Numbered from the stretch's first letter, positions 43,143 to 52,167 are shown. The stretch: 64,000 nt of DNA from Acidimicrobiales bacterium (GCA_034521975.1 JAXHLR010000004.1:430281-494280), one strand, 5' to 3'. Made by a program: numbers and translations. Notes: generated by a model not told the origin, from the sequence alone.

Positions 43143-43859
43143 CTACATGCGGCCGAGGAGCTCGGTCTTCTTGCGGGTGAACTCCTCCTCGGAGATCACC
43201 CCACGCTTGCGGAGCGCGTCGAGCTGGTCGATCTGGTCGGGGATCGAGGCTTCGGGATTGGGTGCGGGCGCCTGGGTCCCGGCGTGGCCCGCAGCCGACT
43301 GGGCCATTCGGTCATAGCGCCGGTTCTCGAGGTCTTCCTTGGCGACGTAGATCTCGTTCTGGACCTTGGTGGGCTTGCGGATGTCGTGGAACTCCTGACG
43401 GCCTTCGGCGCCGGCCGACTCGATGGTGAGGTCGCCGGCGCCGATGACCCGCTCGAACACCGACTGGGCCGTGAACACCGTGTTGATCCGGTCGAGGGGG
43501 ATCTCGACCCCCGACCGGCTGACGATGCCCTCGCGATGAATCAGGCGGTCGGAGGTGACGACGAAGTGCGTGGCGTTCCATCTGGCGTAGGTGGCGCCGA
43601 ACCACCCGAGCACCCCGAGGATGAGCACACCGACGAGGATGTTCACCACCTGGTTGTCGATGTTGACCAGGACGATGATCCCGATGAGCAGCGCCGCCGT
43701 CAGCGAGCCCCCGGAGGGCACCAGGCGGAACCAGTGCGGCTTGAGATCGAGGATCAACTCCTCGTTCGGATGGAGATAGTCCCGGGGAAACGCCACACAG
43801 GCAGTGTAGATCGCCGCCGCCCCACCGATCCGGTGGCCCCCGATCTCGATCTTGGCCAT
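43143..43859 (-). CDS. bPH2-domain membrane protein with C-terminal SHOCT motif
   Basis: A 238-residue protein with two hydrophobic helices (about 50-90), a bacterial PH domain (DRLIHREGIVSRSGVEIPL, INTVFTAQSVFERVIGAGDL) and a C-terminal short helical SHOCT-type motif IDQLDALRKRGVISEEEF. The start is uncertain: ATG at 43857-43859 or a later GTG before FPRDYLHPNEE. The function is unknown; likely a membrane-bound scaffold. Confidence 0.8.
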   Translation of the reverse strand: MAKIEIGGHRIGGAAAIYTACVAFPRDYLHPNEELILDLKPHWFRLVPSGGSLTAALLIGIIVLVNIDNQVVNILVGVLILGVLGWFGATYARWNATHFVVTSDRLIHREGIVSRSGVEIPLDRINTVFTAQSVFERVIGAGDLTIESAGAEGRQEFHDIRKPTKVQNEIYVAKEDLENRRYDRMAQSAAGHAGTQAPAPNPEASIPDQIDQLDALRKRGVISEEEFTRKKTELLGRM

Positions 43860-43903
43860 GATGTCCGCCGGACCGGAAGCGAGCACCGAGCAAGAGGTCT
43901 CAG

Positions 43904-44230
43904 ATGTCGGACCAGCGCCCGAGGCGATCCAGCTGGCAGGGCGAGGAGTACGAGCCCTCGGCGGCCCACCACCGCCTCGCCGACGACTGGTTCCTGGCCC
44001 GGCACGCGCCCGGACCGATCGACGTTGTCATCGACGCGGGCTGCGGTACCGGCGAGTTCACCACGCGCCTCGCCGGGCTGGTGCCCGATGGTGCGGTCAT
44101 CGGTGTCGAGCCCGACCGGTCGATGCTCGAACAAGCAGTACCGCGGTCGGGGCCGAACGGCTCGTTTCGCGACGGCAGCTTCGATCAGACCTTCGTACGC
44201 CTCCACGTGCTCGCCCAGAGGCCGGACTGA
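43904..44230 (+). pseudogene. 3'-truncated SAM-dependent methyltransferase
   Basis: A 108-residue open frame with a normal methyltransferase beginning: motif I VVIDAGCGTGEFTTRL and the post-I acidic loop GVEPDRSMLEQA. After about residue 80 similarity stops and the frame ends, so motifs II-IV and the substrate domain are missing. The peptide deformylase gene lies immediately beyond on the other strand. Most likely a deletion remnant. Confidence 0.6.
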
Positions 44231-44260
44231 CTCACGCCGAGTCCCCTCGGCTCCTATGGC

Positions 44261-44758
44261 TCAGCGGTAGACCTTGCGTTGGAACACCCGGTCGTGGGCG
44301 ACGACGCGGTCGAGGAACACCTTGCCGTCGAGGTGGTCGAGTTCGTGCTGCATGGCACGGGCCTCGAAGGCGTCGCACTCCACGACCCGTTCGGTACCCG
44401 CAGGATCGAACCCTCGTACCACGACGGTGCTGTGACGAGCGACGTCACCGGTGAGGTCCGGCACGCTCATGCACCCTTCGCGCCCTACCTCGCGCCCGTG
44501 GGCGGTCACAACCTCGGGGTTGAACAGCACCAGCTCACCGTGACACGACTTGGCCTTCTTGTGGCCGGTGATGTCGAGCGCGAACGCCCGCACACCGACA
44601 CCGATCTGGGGTGCGGCGATGCCGACGCTGTGCGAGCTCGCTCGCATGGTGTCGAGCAGGTCATCGGCCAGCGCGCGGGTGTCTGCTCCGAAGGTGGTGA
44701 CCGACACGGCGGGTGTGGTGAGCACGGTGTCGGGGATGACGACGACGGGGCGGATCAT
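44261..44758 (-). CDS. def: Peptide deformylase
   Basis: Metalloenzyme removing the formyl group from nascent peptides. It has 165 residues with motif 1 VGIAAPQIGVG, motif 2 EGCMSVPDL (the Leu of EGCLS is Met) and motif 3 MQHELDHLDGKVF giving the two metal His and catalytic Glu. The ATG at 44756-44758 is 8 nt after the ACT-protein stop. The gene lies in an unusual context rather than with fmt, so it may be a second deformylase. Confidence 0.93.
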   Translation of the reverse strand: MIRPVVVIPDTVLTTPAVSVTTFGADTRALADDLLDTMRASSHSVGIAAPQIGVGVRAFALDITGHKKAKSCHGELVLFNPEVVTAHGREVGREGCMSVPDLTGDVARHSTVVVRGFDPAGTERVVECDAFEARAMQHELDHLDGKVFLDRVVAHDRVFQRKVYR

Positions 44759-44766
44759 CGAAGCGG

Positions 44767-45300
44767 TCAGAGGATGTCGGCGTCGGCGGCGTGCATCGAG
44801 CACTCGACCCCCAGCTCCTGGGCCACGGCTCCGAGCGCCGTCTGCAGGCCGTCGGGGCTGACACCGGCGGGCAACGAGACGTCGAGCAACATCGCATACA
44901 CCGGACGATCGGCCTCGCCGATGACGCGGGTGGTGAGGTCGCTGATGTTCACGCCGTGCTCGGCCAGCACCCGGGCGAACCGGTGCACGATGCCGCGACG
45001 ATCGGCGCCGTAGACCGACACGCTCCACGGATCGCCCTCCACCGTGTCGCTGGTTCGATCGCTGGCGTGGACCGACACGTCGAGCCCGAGCTCGGATGCC
45101 GGGGCCGCCAACGACTCGTGCACCTCGTCGGCTCCGAGCGACTCGGGTACGGCGACGATGAGGACCATGGCGAAGCGCCCCCCGAGGATCGTCATCGACG
45201 TGTCCTCGAGGTTGGCTTCGAGCCCGGCGAGGACGCCGGTGACGGCCGCGACCACGCCGGGGCGGTCGGCGCCGATGGCGGTGATGGCCAGCTCGTGCAT
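44767..45300 (-). CDS. Tandem ACT-domain protein, GcvR-like
   Basis: A 177-residue protein made of two ACT domains (about 1-80 and 90-170): ITAIGADRPGVVAAVTGVLA and VSVYGADRRGIVHRFARVL carry the amino-acid-binding loops. It resembles glycine-cleavage repressor GcvR and related sensors. AGGAGGAG directly precedes the ATG at 45298-45300. Probably a cytosolic amino-acid sensor; the partner is unknown. Confidence 0.85.
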   Translation of the reverse strand: MHELAITAIGADRPGVVAAVTGVLAGLEANLEDTSMTILGGRFAMVLIVAVPESLGADEVHESLAAPASELGLDVSVHASDRTSDTVEGDPWSVSVYGADRRGIVHRFARVLAEHGVNISDLTTRVIGEADRPVYAMLLDVSLPAGVSPDGLQTALGAVAQELGVECSMHAADADIL

Positions 45301-45314
45301 GTCTCCTCCTCGGA

Positions 45315-45674
45315 TCAGGCCCAGCCCAGCTCGTGCAGCCGGTCGTCGTCGATGCCGAAGTGGTGGGCGATCTCGTGCACGACGGTGACGAGCACCTCCT
45401 CGACGATCTGGTCCTCCGAGGAGGCGACCTCGCACAGCGCCAAGCGATAGATCGTGATGCGGTCGGGTAGCTCGAACCCGCCGTAGGCCTCGCGTTCGGT
45501 GAGGGGGACCCCCTCGTAGAGCCCGAGCAGCTCGGGTTCGTCGTCGTTGCGGTCGTCGATCACCACGACCAGGTTGTCCATCAGCTCGGCCAGCGCTTCG
45601 GGGAGCTGATCGAGCGCGTCAGCGACGAGATCCTCGAAGCGTTCCTCGGTCAGCGGCGGCATCGGCGCAACCAT
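45315..45674 (-). CDS. Minimal zincin-type metallopeptidase family protein
   Basis: A protein of about 119 residues with zinc-protease motif VVHEIAHHFGIDDDRL (HExxH) near the C-terminus and an N-terminal FEDLVADALDQLPEALAELM segment typical of the small family PF06262. A start at ATG 45672-45674 or 45660-45662 is possible. It is too small for a classical protease; activity is unproven. It lies 14 nt upstream of the ACT gene on the same strand. Confidence 0.87.
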   Translation of the reverse strand: MVAPMPPLTEERFEDLVADALDQLPEALAELMDNLVVVIDDRNDDEPELLGLYEGVPLTEREAYGGFELPDRITIYRLALCEVASSEDQIVEEVLVTVVHEIAHHFGIDDDRLHELGWA

Positions 45675-45717
45675 AGCCAGCAACCCTAGGTGGCTGGCTG
45701 GCGGTGAGAGCCCGGAA

Positions 45718-46578
45718 TCAGCGTCGCGAGGACCAGGGCACGTCGGCGGGATCGAAGTGACGCATCGACGCGGTCTGGCTGGCGGTGGCGAGCCAGCGGC
45801 CATCGGGACTCCACACGTGGCCGATCCCGTGCCCGTAGTCGCCGACGGCGCCGTGGGCCCGCAGGTCGAGCAGGACCCACTCGCACGGCTCGAACTCGCC
45901 GACGCGGATGGTGTTGTCGAGGCTGGTGCCGCCGGCGAACACACCGAACCCGTGGGCCACCGACATCGGCACCATGTCGGCGATGAAGGCGGCGACGGCG
46001 GGGGTGATGGGCTCGGTGTCGCGTCGGCGGGCCCACACGCACACCCGGCCCGGCCCGGGATCGGGGTGGTCGACGATCGTGGCGCCGCGCAGTTCGACGA
46101 GCTTGGTGAAACCGATGTTCTCGGGCAGCGACGGGGCGACCTCGGCCTGGTCGGCGAAGGCCGAGAAAGGGCTCGTCCAACTCGTGGAGTCGTCGGGCGC
46201 GCTGACGGTGGGCATGTGTTCGAACGCGCCGGTGAGGCCGTCGTCGCGGGGGTATCCGGTGGCGCCGAGCGAGGCGAAGATGGTGGTGCCGTCGGGGCCG
46301 CTGCCGGTGACCCGCACCTGGTTGGTGCGCCTGCCGGGGGCGAGGACCTCGGCGTGCACGTCGACGGTCTCGTCCTGGGCGATGGTGGAGACGAACTGGG
46401 TGGTCATCCACAGCGCCTGGCGGGCCGAGACGAGCTCGGCGGCGGCCACCGACACGGCGATGGCGGTTCCCCCGTAGAGGCGGGCGTCCATGCGCGACAA
46501 GTGGGCTTCGACCACGAATCGGTAGCGTCCTTCGCCCTCGGCGGGATGCAGGCCGAGGAGCTCGGCGTCGGAGTGCAC
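45718..46578 (-). CDS. Double-hotdog acyl-CoA thioesterase-like protein
   Basis: A 286-residue TesB-type double-hotdog protein: MDARLYGGTAIAVSVAAAEL in the first hotdog and AFIADMVPMSVAHGFGVFAG in the second, with TSLDNTIRVGEF near the expected active Asp. It probably hydrolyses acyl-CoA. The start is GTG at 46576-46578, or TTG 9 nt upstream. Confidence 0.85.
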   Translation of the reverse strand: MHSDAELLGLHPAEGEGRYRFVVEAHLSRMDARLYGGTAIAVSVAAAELVSARQALWMTTQFVSTIAQDETVDVHAEVLAPGRRTNQVRVTGSGPDGTTIFASLGATGYPRDDGLTGAFEHMPTVSAPDDSTSWTSPFSAFADQAEVAPSLPENIGFTKLVELRGATIVDHPDPGPGRVCVWARRRDTEPITPAVAAFIADMVPMSVAHGFGVFAGGTSLDNTIRVGEFEPCEWVLLDLRAHGAVGDYGHGIGHVWSPDGRWLATASQTASMRHFDPADVPWSSRR

Positions 46579-46643
46579 GGGCCGCAACCTAGGGACCGGG
46601 CGATCGGCTCGCCAACCCGACAGTTGACGTGTGCGGGTGGGTG

Positions 46644-47189
46644 TCAGTCTCCGATGAGGTCGTCGAGGCGGGCACGCGCGGCGTCGAGTGCCTGCTCGGC
46701 CTCGTCACCCGACCCGAAGCGGGCGATCCGCACCCGTCCCCGGTCCTTGAGGATCTCGCTCGCTCGCTTCTGGTCCGCCGACTCGGTGCGGGCGCTCCAC
46801 AGCTTGGGATGCTGGGCCTCGATGCGGCGTTGCAGCGGGCCGCCGGGCTGGTTGACGACCCTCCGGGCGCGGCCAGCCACGCCACTGCCGCGGCCGTAGT
46901 AGACGAGGTTGTCGCCGATCCAGAGGGTGAACACGCCGGGTTCGTCGCCCGAACCGGTCTCGAGGTCGTCGACGGCCTCGGTGGGTCCGGAGGTGAGCGC
47001 GGTCACCAGGTCGGAAGCGGGGCCCGAGGTGGGGGTGGCCAGGTCGGATTCGGGTTGCGGGGCGGGCGCCTTGGGCGCCTCGTCCGGCGTCTGGCGCAGC
47101 CGGTTCCACATGATCCACATGAACACCGCGAGCACGGCCGCTCCCAGCGCCGCCCACTGGGGTTGAGGCTGCTTGCTCCTCGACACCAC
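46644..47189 (-). CDS. Membrane-anchored protein with possible GIY-YIG-like domain
   Basis: A 181-residue protein with one N-terminal helix (about 10-28), a Pro/Ala/Thr-rich linker and a C-terminal domain beginning GVFTLWIGDNLVYYGRGSG followed by GRARRVVNQPGG. That beginning looks like a degenerate GIY-YIG fold, but the catalytic Arg/Glu pattern was not confirmed. The function is unknown. Confidence 0.55.
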   Translation of the reverse strand: MVSRSKQPQPQWAALGAAVLAVFMWIMWNRLRQTPDEAPKAPAPQPESDLATPTSGPASDLVTALTSGPTEAVDDLETGSGDEPGVFTLWIGDNLVYYGRGSGVAGRARRVVNQPGGPLQRRIEAQHPKLWSARTESADQKRASEILKDRGRVRIARFGSGDEAEQALDAARARLDDLIGD

Positions 47190-47269
47190 GTACTGACCTC
47201 CTACCGCTTGCCGGGGTCATCAGGCTGCCACAGCCGGGCCGCTCGCGCAGCGATGTCTCGACGCGCGGG

Positions 47270-47650
47270 TCAGGGCGAGTCGGTGCCCGCCAGCCGGGCG
47301 AGGTTGTCGAGGGCCTGCTCGGTGTTGGTGATCATGCGGGTCACCGCGGCCCTCCCCCACCGGCTCTGGTCTTGCCGACGCCGATCACGGTGTAGCCCGA
47401 GGCCGAGTCGTCGAGATCGACCAGGTCGTTGATCGGCACGAGGCGAGCCCCGGGATCGACCTCGAAGGACGGGGTGTGGGCCGAGGGCACGTCGGTCTCG
47501 AACCAGGTGGCATCGACGAGGCGGCGGCGCACCCGAACGGTGGTCTCCTCGCCGTCGGCGAGCAAGACGATGCGGTGCCGGTCGGAGTCGCCCGCCTCGA
47601 GCGTGCCCCGCCGCCGTGAGAGTGCGGTGCTCGGCGTAGAGGGTCTGTTC
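47270..47650 (-). pseudogene. Hypothetical protein gene interrupted by two frameshifts
   Basis: Three frames join into one sensible protein: EVEQTLYAEHRTLTAAG, then TLEAGDSDRHRIVLLADGEE through VIGVGKTRAGGG, then AAVTRMITNTEQALDNLARL. A single extra G in GGGG near 47613 and one missing G in a G-rich run near 47347-47355 account for both breaks. The third-position GC pattern supports coding in each piece. The start is not clear and no family was recognised. Confidence 0.5.
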
Positions 47651-47682
47651 GACCTCTGACGGAGGACCGGGACGTGAGCCGT

Positions 47683-47829
47683 TCAGTGAGGACCGGCCTG
47701 GCCGTGGATGGGCGGCGGACCCTCGTAGTCGTGGTTGTCGAACTCGTCGACATCGCGATGGCGTCGGCGAACCCACCAGGCGAGGAAGAGCACGACGAAG
47801 ATCGAGCCGGCGAGCAGCAGGAGCTCCAT
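47683..47829 (-). CDS. Small single-helix membrane protein
   Basis: A 48-residue protein: MELLLLAGSIFVVLFLAWWV forms one membrane helix, followed by a charged tail RRRHRDVDEFDNHDYEG. ATG at 47827-47829. Possibly co-transcribed with the frameshifted gene downstream. Function unknown. Confidence 0.55.
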   Translation of the reverse strand: MELLLLAGSIFVVLFLAWWVRRRHRDVDEFDNHDYEGPPPIHGQAGPH

Positions 47830-48058
47830 GTCACCCACGGTAGACCCCAGGCATCGAGGAACCGGCGTGGCGGGCCGGGTGGCCGAGGATGGGATGCGTT
47901 GCATCCACGCGGCACTCGACGCCGCCGAGCAGGAGGTGCTTCGCTAGGCGATCGCCCGGCTGCTGCCGGTGCCATGCCGTGCCGTGCCGTGCGAGTGCCG
48001 ATCCCGACCCCGATCCCCCGCCTTCGATCCCCGATCTCTCGATCCCTGGAGCTGTGCA

Positions 48059-49120
48059 ATGTCTGGTCCCGAGTCGATGCCCCCCGCCCCCGAGGTGTCC
48101 TTCGCCAGCGACAACACCGCCGGGGTCGCGCCCGCGGTGATGGAGGCGCTGGCGGCCGCGAACACCGCCTCCGCGCTCGCCTACGACGCCGACGCCTGGT
48201 CCCAGGCGCTCACGGCCCGCTTCGCCGATCTGCTCGGCCGGCCGATCGAGGTGTTGACCTGTTGGGGCGGCACGGGCGCCAACGTGGTGGGGTTGGCGTC
48301 GGTGCTGGAGTCGTGGCAGGCGGTGATCTGCGCGGAGTCGGCGCACCTGGTGACCGACGAGTGCGGGGCGCCGGCGCGCTTCACCGGGGCGCTGCTGGTC
48401 ACCGAGCCCTGCGAGGACGGCAAGCTGACCCCGGCCGCGGTCGATCGGCGCATCGAGTGGTTGGGCAACCAGCACCACCCCCAGCCCGGAGTGGTGTCGA
48501 TCAGCCAGGTGACCGAGCTGGGTGCGGTGTACTCGCCGGGCGAGATCGCGGCGATCGCCGAGCGGGCCCACGCCGCGGGCATGTACCTGCACGTGGACGG
48601 GGCACGGATCGCCAACGCGCTGGCGGCCACGGGGACCGACCTGGCGGCGATGGTGGCCGACACCGGGGTCGACGTGATGACGTGGGGGGCGACCAAGAAC
48701 GGGGCGATGTACGGCGAAGCGGTGCTGTACCTGCGGCCCGAGCTGGCCACCAACGCCCGGTTCGTGCGCAAGCAGGCGGGCCAGCTCCCGTCCAAGACCC
48801 GGTTCGTCGCCGCGCAGATGCTGGCGTTGCTCGACGACGACCTGTGGTTGAGCCATGCGGCGCACGCCAACGCCATGGCGACGCTGCTCGCCGAGCGGGT
48901 GCGGGGGATCGACGGGGTCGAGGTGATCGACGAGCCGCAGGCCAACGCGGTGTTCGTGCGGCTCCCTCACGAGTGCATCGCGCCGTTGCAGGAGTGGTCG
49001 TTCTTCTGGGGGTGGGACGAGGCGGCGGGCATGGTGCGCTGGATGACCCACTTCGCCACCACCCCCGACGACGTCGACCGCTTCGCCGCCGGCGTCGAGG
49101 CGGTGCTCGCGGCGCGGTAG
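48059..49120 (+). CDS. Low-specificity threonine aldolase / beta-eliminating lyase
   Basis: A 353-residue PLP enzyme of the aspartate-aminotransferase fold. The N-terminal FASDNTAGVAPAVMEAL, the central YLHVDGARIANAL (Asp binding the PLP nitrogen) and the Lys of WGATKNGAMYGEAV are all visible. It would cleave threonine or allo-threonine to glycine and acetaldehyde. The ATG at 48059 follows a low-complexity leader of repeated GCCGT and GATCCC units (about 47970-48050). Confidence 0.92.
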   Translation: MSGPESMPPAPEVSFASDNTAGVAPAVMEALAAANTASALAYDADAWSQALTARFADLLGRPIEVLTCWGGTGANVVGLASVLESWQAVICAESAHLVTDECGAPARFTGALLVTEPCEDGKLTPAAVDRRIEWLGNQHHPQPGVVSISQVTELGAVYSPGEIAAIAERAHAAGMYLHVDGARIANALAATGTDLAAMVADTGVDVMTWGATKNGAMYGEAVLYLRPELATNARFVRKQAGQLPSKTRFVAAQMLALLDDDLWLSHAAHANAMATLLAERVRGIDGVEVIDEPQANAVFVRLPHECIAPLQEWSFFWGWDEAAGMVRWMTHFATTPDDVDRFAAGVEAVLAAR

Positions 49121-49134
49121 CTCCGGGCGCCGGG

Positions 49135-49447
49135 TCACCTCACTGCTGGATCCTCGACCTGGGACGGGTCCTGGTGATCGTGCGCCGAGCGGGGCTCGGC
49201 GACGCCTTCGATGCGGACGAGCATGGCTGCGGATGAGTTCGCCGCCGCCTCCGCCGGTCGGAGGCGCATCCGAGCCTCCATCTGGACTGTCGTCGGAGCC
49301 GGCCATGGGCTCGGAGTCGTCCATGTCGTCGGTGTCGGAGACCTGGTCGATCGGGGCGGTCGCGTCGCCGTCGTCGCCGTCGTCGTCTCCGCATGCCGCG
49401 CCGGCCAGCAACACGAGTGCGGCCAGCGCCACGAGCATGCTCCGCAT
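49135..49447 (-). pseudogene. Small lipoprotein gene with a likely frameshift
   Basis: Starts MRSMLVALAALVLLAGAACG with a good lipobox (AGAAC) after a GGAG site. It continues as an Asp/Gly/Ser-rich chain to SDAPPTG, then runs out of frame. One frame over, ANSSAAMLVRIEGVAEPRSA continues with strong third-position GC and stops at 49135. One extra G in a GGCGGAGG run near 49257 would explain it. The function of such short lipoproteins is unknown. Confidence 0.5.
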
Positions 49448-49614
49448 TCTCTTGGTCACTCCTCGACCCCTCTCTGCCTGGGTCCGCAGCCAGCTCCAGA
49501 TATCAGGGTCAACCTACGACTGGGCCTATGGAGGGCCGCTACTCATCGACCCCTCCGCTGCTACTCATTCGGCTCGATGACGACCCATCGTTCACGCGAG
49601 GCTGTGCACATCTT

Positions 49615-49634
49615 GATGCGCGAACGGGCGCATC
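49615..49634 (+). promoter_or_regulatory. Inverted repeat upstream of the VapB-like antitoxin
   Basis: GATGCGC (49615-49621) and GCGCATC (49628-49634), perfect 7-bp arms, 6-nt spacer, ending 19 nt before the antitoxin ATG and just upstream of a possible -10 TAGACT. It fits an autoregulatory operator. Confidence 0.55.
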
Positions 49635-49653
49635 GCAATGTAGACTCGTGGCC

Positions 49654-49884
49654 ATGCGTACGACAGTCGATCTCGACGGCGACACCGCACAGGCCATCGA
49701 TCAACTGCGACGCGAGCACGGCATGGGGCTCTCCGAGGCGGTGAACACCCTCATCCGCCGAGGTCTGCTCCCCCGGCCCGACGCGGACTCGTTCCGTCAA
49801 CAGACCAGATCGCTCGGCATCAAGATCGATGTGTCGAACACCGCCGAAGCGCTCGAGACCCTCGAAGGCGTGGATCACCGGTAG
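49654..49884 (+). CDS. vapB: VapB-like ribbon-helix-helix antitoxin
   Basis: A 76-residue antitoxin. MRTTVDLDGDTAQAIDQLRR is a ribbon-helix-helix start; the C-terminal part would wrap around the PIN toxin. Its stop shares one base with the toxin GTG (TAGTG), so the pair is translationally coupled. It probably represses the operon through the inverted repeat at 49615. Confidence 0.85.
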   Translation: MRTTVDLDGDTAQAIDQLRREHGMGLSEAVNTLIRRGLLPRPDADSFRQQTRSLGIKIDVSNTAEALETLEGVDHR

Positions 49885-50309
49885 TGCTCGTCGACGCCAA
49901 CATCCTCCTCTACGCGGTCGACGAGGACAGTCCCCACCACCTGCCGGCCCGCACCTGGATCGAGTCGGCACTCGACGGCGACCGCCGGGTGGGGATCCCG
50001 TGGGTGTCGTTGTCGGCGTTTCTCCGGATCGTCACCAACCCGAGGGCCACTCGCGATCCTCTCTCCCCTGTTGAGGCGTGGGAGCTCGTCGACGCGTGGC
50101 TCGATGCCCCGATCGTGTGGATCCCGCAGCCGGGTCAGGGCCACCGCGCCATCCTCGGCGACCTGGTTCGTCGTCACGATCTTCGTGCGAATCTCATCGC
50201 CGACGCGGTGCTTGCCGCCCTCTGTGTCGAACACGGGCTCACGATCGTGTCCGCCGATTCGGACTTTGCTCGGTTCCCCGAGATCGACTGGCTCAATCCC
50301 CTCGCCTGA
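49884..50309 (+). CDS. vapC: PIN-domain toxin VapC
   Basis: A 141-residue ribonuclease toxin. Acidic site residues are visible: Asp4 in LVDANILLYAVD, Glu in PVEAWELV, Asp in LIADAVLAAL and Asp in SADSDFARF. VapC proteins cut tRNA or rRNA. It is the only PIN pair of the island on the plus strand. Start GTG at 49884. Confidence 0.87.
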   Translation: MLVDANILLYAVDEDSPHHLPARTWIESALDGDRRVGIPWVSLSAFLRIVTNPRATRDPLSPVEAWELVDAWLDAPIVWIPQPGQGHRAILGDLVRRHDLRANLIADAVLAALCVEHGLTIVSADSDFARFPEIDWLNPLA

Positions 50310-50379
50310 TCGGGCCCTTCGGCTGCGTCACCCATCGAGGAACCCAAGGCATCGGCCACAGTGCACACGCTCGATGACG

Positions 50380-50415
50380 TCTTGCTCATGTCATCGTTCG
50401 TTGACATGAGCAAGA
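50380..50415. terminator. 14-bp hairpin between convergent genes
   Basis: TCTTGCTCATGTCA (50380-50393) and TGACATGAGCAAGA (50402-50415) form perfect 14-bp arms with loop TCGTTCGT. It sits between vapC (ends 50309) and the convergent gene ending at 50492, so a two-way terminator is plausible despite no U-tract. Confidence 0.55.
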
Positions 50416-50491
50416 TGGATACGGCCGAGCAAGAACGTCAGCGCCCACTCGCCTCCTGAGATCCCATCCGGTAGCGACGGGCGCCGCCTGA

Positions 50492-52156
50492 TCAAGCCCT
50501 TCGGCTCCCGCCTCCGGTGCCCGACGTGGCTGTCGACTGGGCAGACACCAACGCTCGGCGGAAGGCAGCGAAGCGTCGATAGCGTCGGTCGAAGTCGGCG
50601 ACGACCTCGTCGAGCGACTCGCCTCCGCTTGCCTGCCGGCACACACCGAGTCCCACCACCATCTCCGCAACTGTCAGGTATTGGTCGCGCTGCTTGGCCC
50701 CGAGCACTCGCTCGACGGCCCGCTCGGTCACCTCGCCGGCCCGTGCCAACCGGTCGGAGAAGTCCTTCGCCGGCTGTGGGGCATCGAGGAGCCGTTCGGC
50801 CAACGATGTTGGGTTGATCTCGACAACTGCACTCGGCTGGCGACGCGCCTCGAGCTCCCCCAGGTGGGCTCGCCGATCGACTGCGGTTCGCCGTAGCTGG
50901 GCATCGGCAACCGGAGCAGTCCCAGGCGCCACCGCGGTGGCGCACAACCAGGCGGCAGCAAAAGCATCCACCTCCACACGACCCCACGGGGCGCGATCAG
51001 CGGCGGTGGCCGCGACGACGCCTGCCGGGTCGTCGGCAACCGCCGCGACCTGGGCGGCAAGGAGGGGTTCGGTCCGGGGGTTCGCTGTGGCGATCTCGAG
51101 AGCCTGTTGTCGGGGGTGGAGCTCGAGCAGCACCTCGAAGCGCCGGGTGGTGGGGTGGGCGCGCCAGGCCCGAGCGGCGCACGCAGCGGCATCGGAGGAG
51201 TGCCCGAGCTGGTGGTGAACCGCCGCGGCGAGGTCGGCCAGCGCTGCCAGGTCGTAGGAGTCACGGCCCTGCTCCAGCGCCTCATCCAACACCTCGGCCG
51301 CAGCGACAGGGTCGGCCTCCTCGAGATGGCGCAGAGCGAGCCACCGGCGGATGTCGAGTTGGGTGCCCCCGTCGAACCGTGGCGCCTGGTCGGCGACCTC
51401 GGCCAGCCCGCCGAGGTGTTCGTTGATGCCGAGCAGCAGGTCGAGCCACCGCCTCCGCCGCCAGCCCGGGGTCGCCACGATCTGTGTGCCGAGCCGTTCG
51501 GCCATCGCGGCCAACAACTCGTCGTCGAGCGAGGTGGCGCTGGGTCGTGGTGCGGTGAGGTTTCCGAGCGACGGGAGCGGCGTCAAGATGGCCATGTCAT
51601 CCAGGACCGACACGATCTCTTCGGCTCGGGCGACGGGATGGCGCCGGTCGTCGCTGCCGATGGCCTGGATGTATCGGTCCCTGGCCTCTCGAAGCAGGTC
51701 GTCGTCGACGAGCAGTTGCGGCCGCTCGTCATCATCGACGGTCGCGACGATCAGGGGCAGGAGGTGGCGGTACCCCTTGACGGCGGTCTCGGTCTCGCCC
51801 GCGAGGAACCGCTCGCCGAGTGCAACGAGTAGATCCTCAACGTCGGCGGTCAGCTCGGGGTGGGCGAGTTCGGGGTCCTCGTACCAGCGACGGCGGTTCC
51901 ACCGGGGCTCGGCCCCCAGGATGCGCTCGGCCGTCGAGTGCACCGAGGCGACGAGCGCGTCGTGCGACCCCGCCTCCGGCGGATGGAAGGAATCGAGGAA
52001 TGGCCGTCGTTGGGAGGGGCGCAGCGAGCGGGCGTAGGCGACCACGGCGTCACGCACTCCGTCGGGGCCGAGCGTAGCGAGGCGGTCCTCGAGCTCGGCG
52101 AGGAAGTCGTCCACCGGTAGGTTCTCTCGCGGCACCACCACACCGTAGGGCCACAT
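50492..52156 (-). CDS. Large helical-repeat hypothetical protein
   Basis: A protein of about 554 residues, almost entirely helical, with alternating ARAWRAHPTTRRFEVLLEL-type segments resembling a degenerate TPR/alpha-solenoid in the C-terminal half. No signal peptide or membrane helix. ATG at 52154-52156 is chosen; a GTG 9 nt upstream is possible. It is divergent from the gene at 52168 with only 11 nt between starts, and the other gene's ribosome-binding site overlaps this start codon. No known family was recognised; the tight pair suggests a joint function. Confidence 0.65.
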   Translation of the reverse strand: MWPYGVVVPRENLPVDDFLAELEDRLATLGPDGVRDAVVAYARSLRPSQRRPFLDSFHPPEAGSHDALVASVHSTAERILGAEPRWNRRRWYEDPELAHPELTADVEDLLVALGERFLAGETETAVKGYRHLLPLIVATVDDDERPQLLVDDDLLREARDRYIQAIGSDDRRHPVARAEEIVSVLDDMAILTPLPSLGNLTAPRPSATSLDDELLAAMAERLGTQIVATPGWRRRRWLDLLLGINEHLGGLAEVADQAPRFDGGTQLDIRRWLALRHLEEADPVAAAEVLDEALEQGRDSYDLAALADLAAAVHHQLGHSSDAAACAARAWRAHPTTRRFEVLLELHPRQQALEIATANPRTEPLLAAQVAAVADDPAGVVAATAADRAPWGRVEVDAFAAAWLCATAVAPGTAPVADAQLRRTAVDRRAHLGELEARRQPSAVVEINPTSLAERLLDAPQPAKDFSDRLARAGEVTERAVERVLGAKQRDQYLTVAEMVVGLGVCRQASGGESLDEVVADFDRRYRRFAAFRRALVSAQSTATSGTGGGSRRA

Positions 52157-52167
52157 GAGGAGCACCT

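Noticed and set aside
47831..49459. 542-codon minus-strand frame beginning with a lipoprotein signal
   Set aside because: Only the first part is coding-like; the rest is antisense to threonine aldolase. Treated as a short frameshifted lipoprotein.
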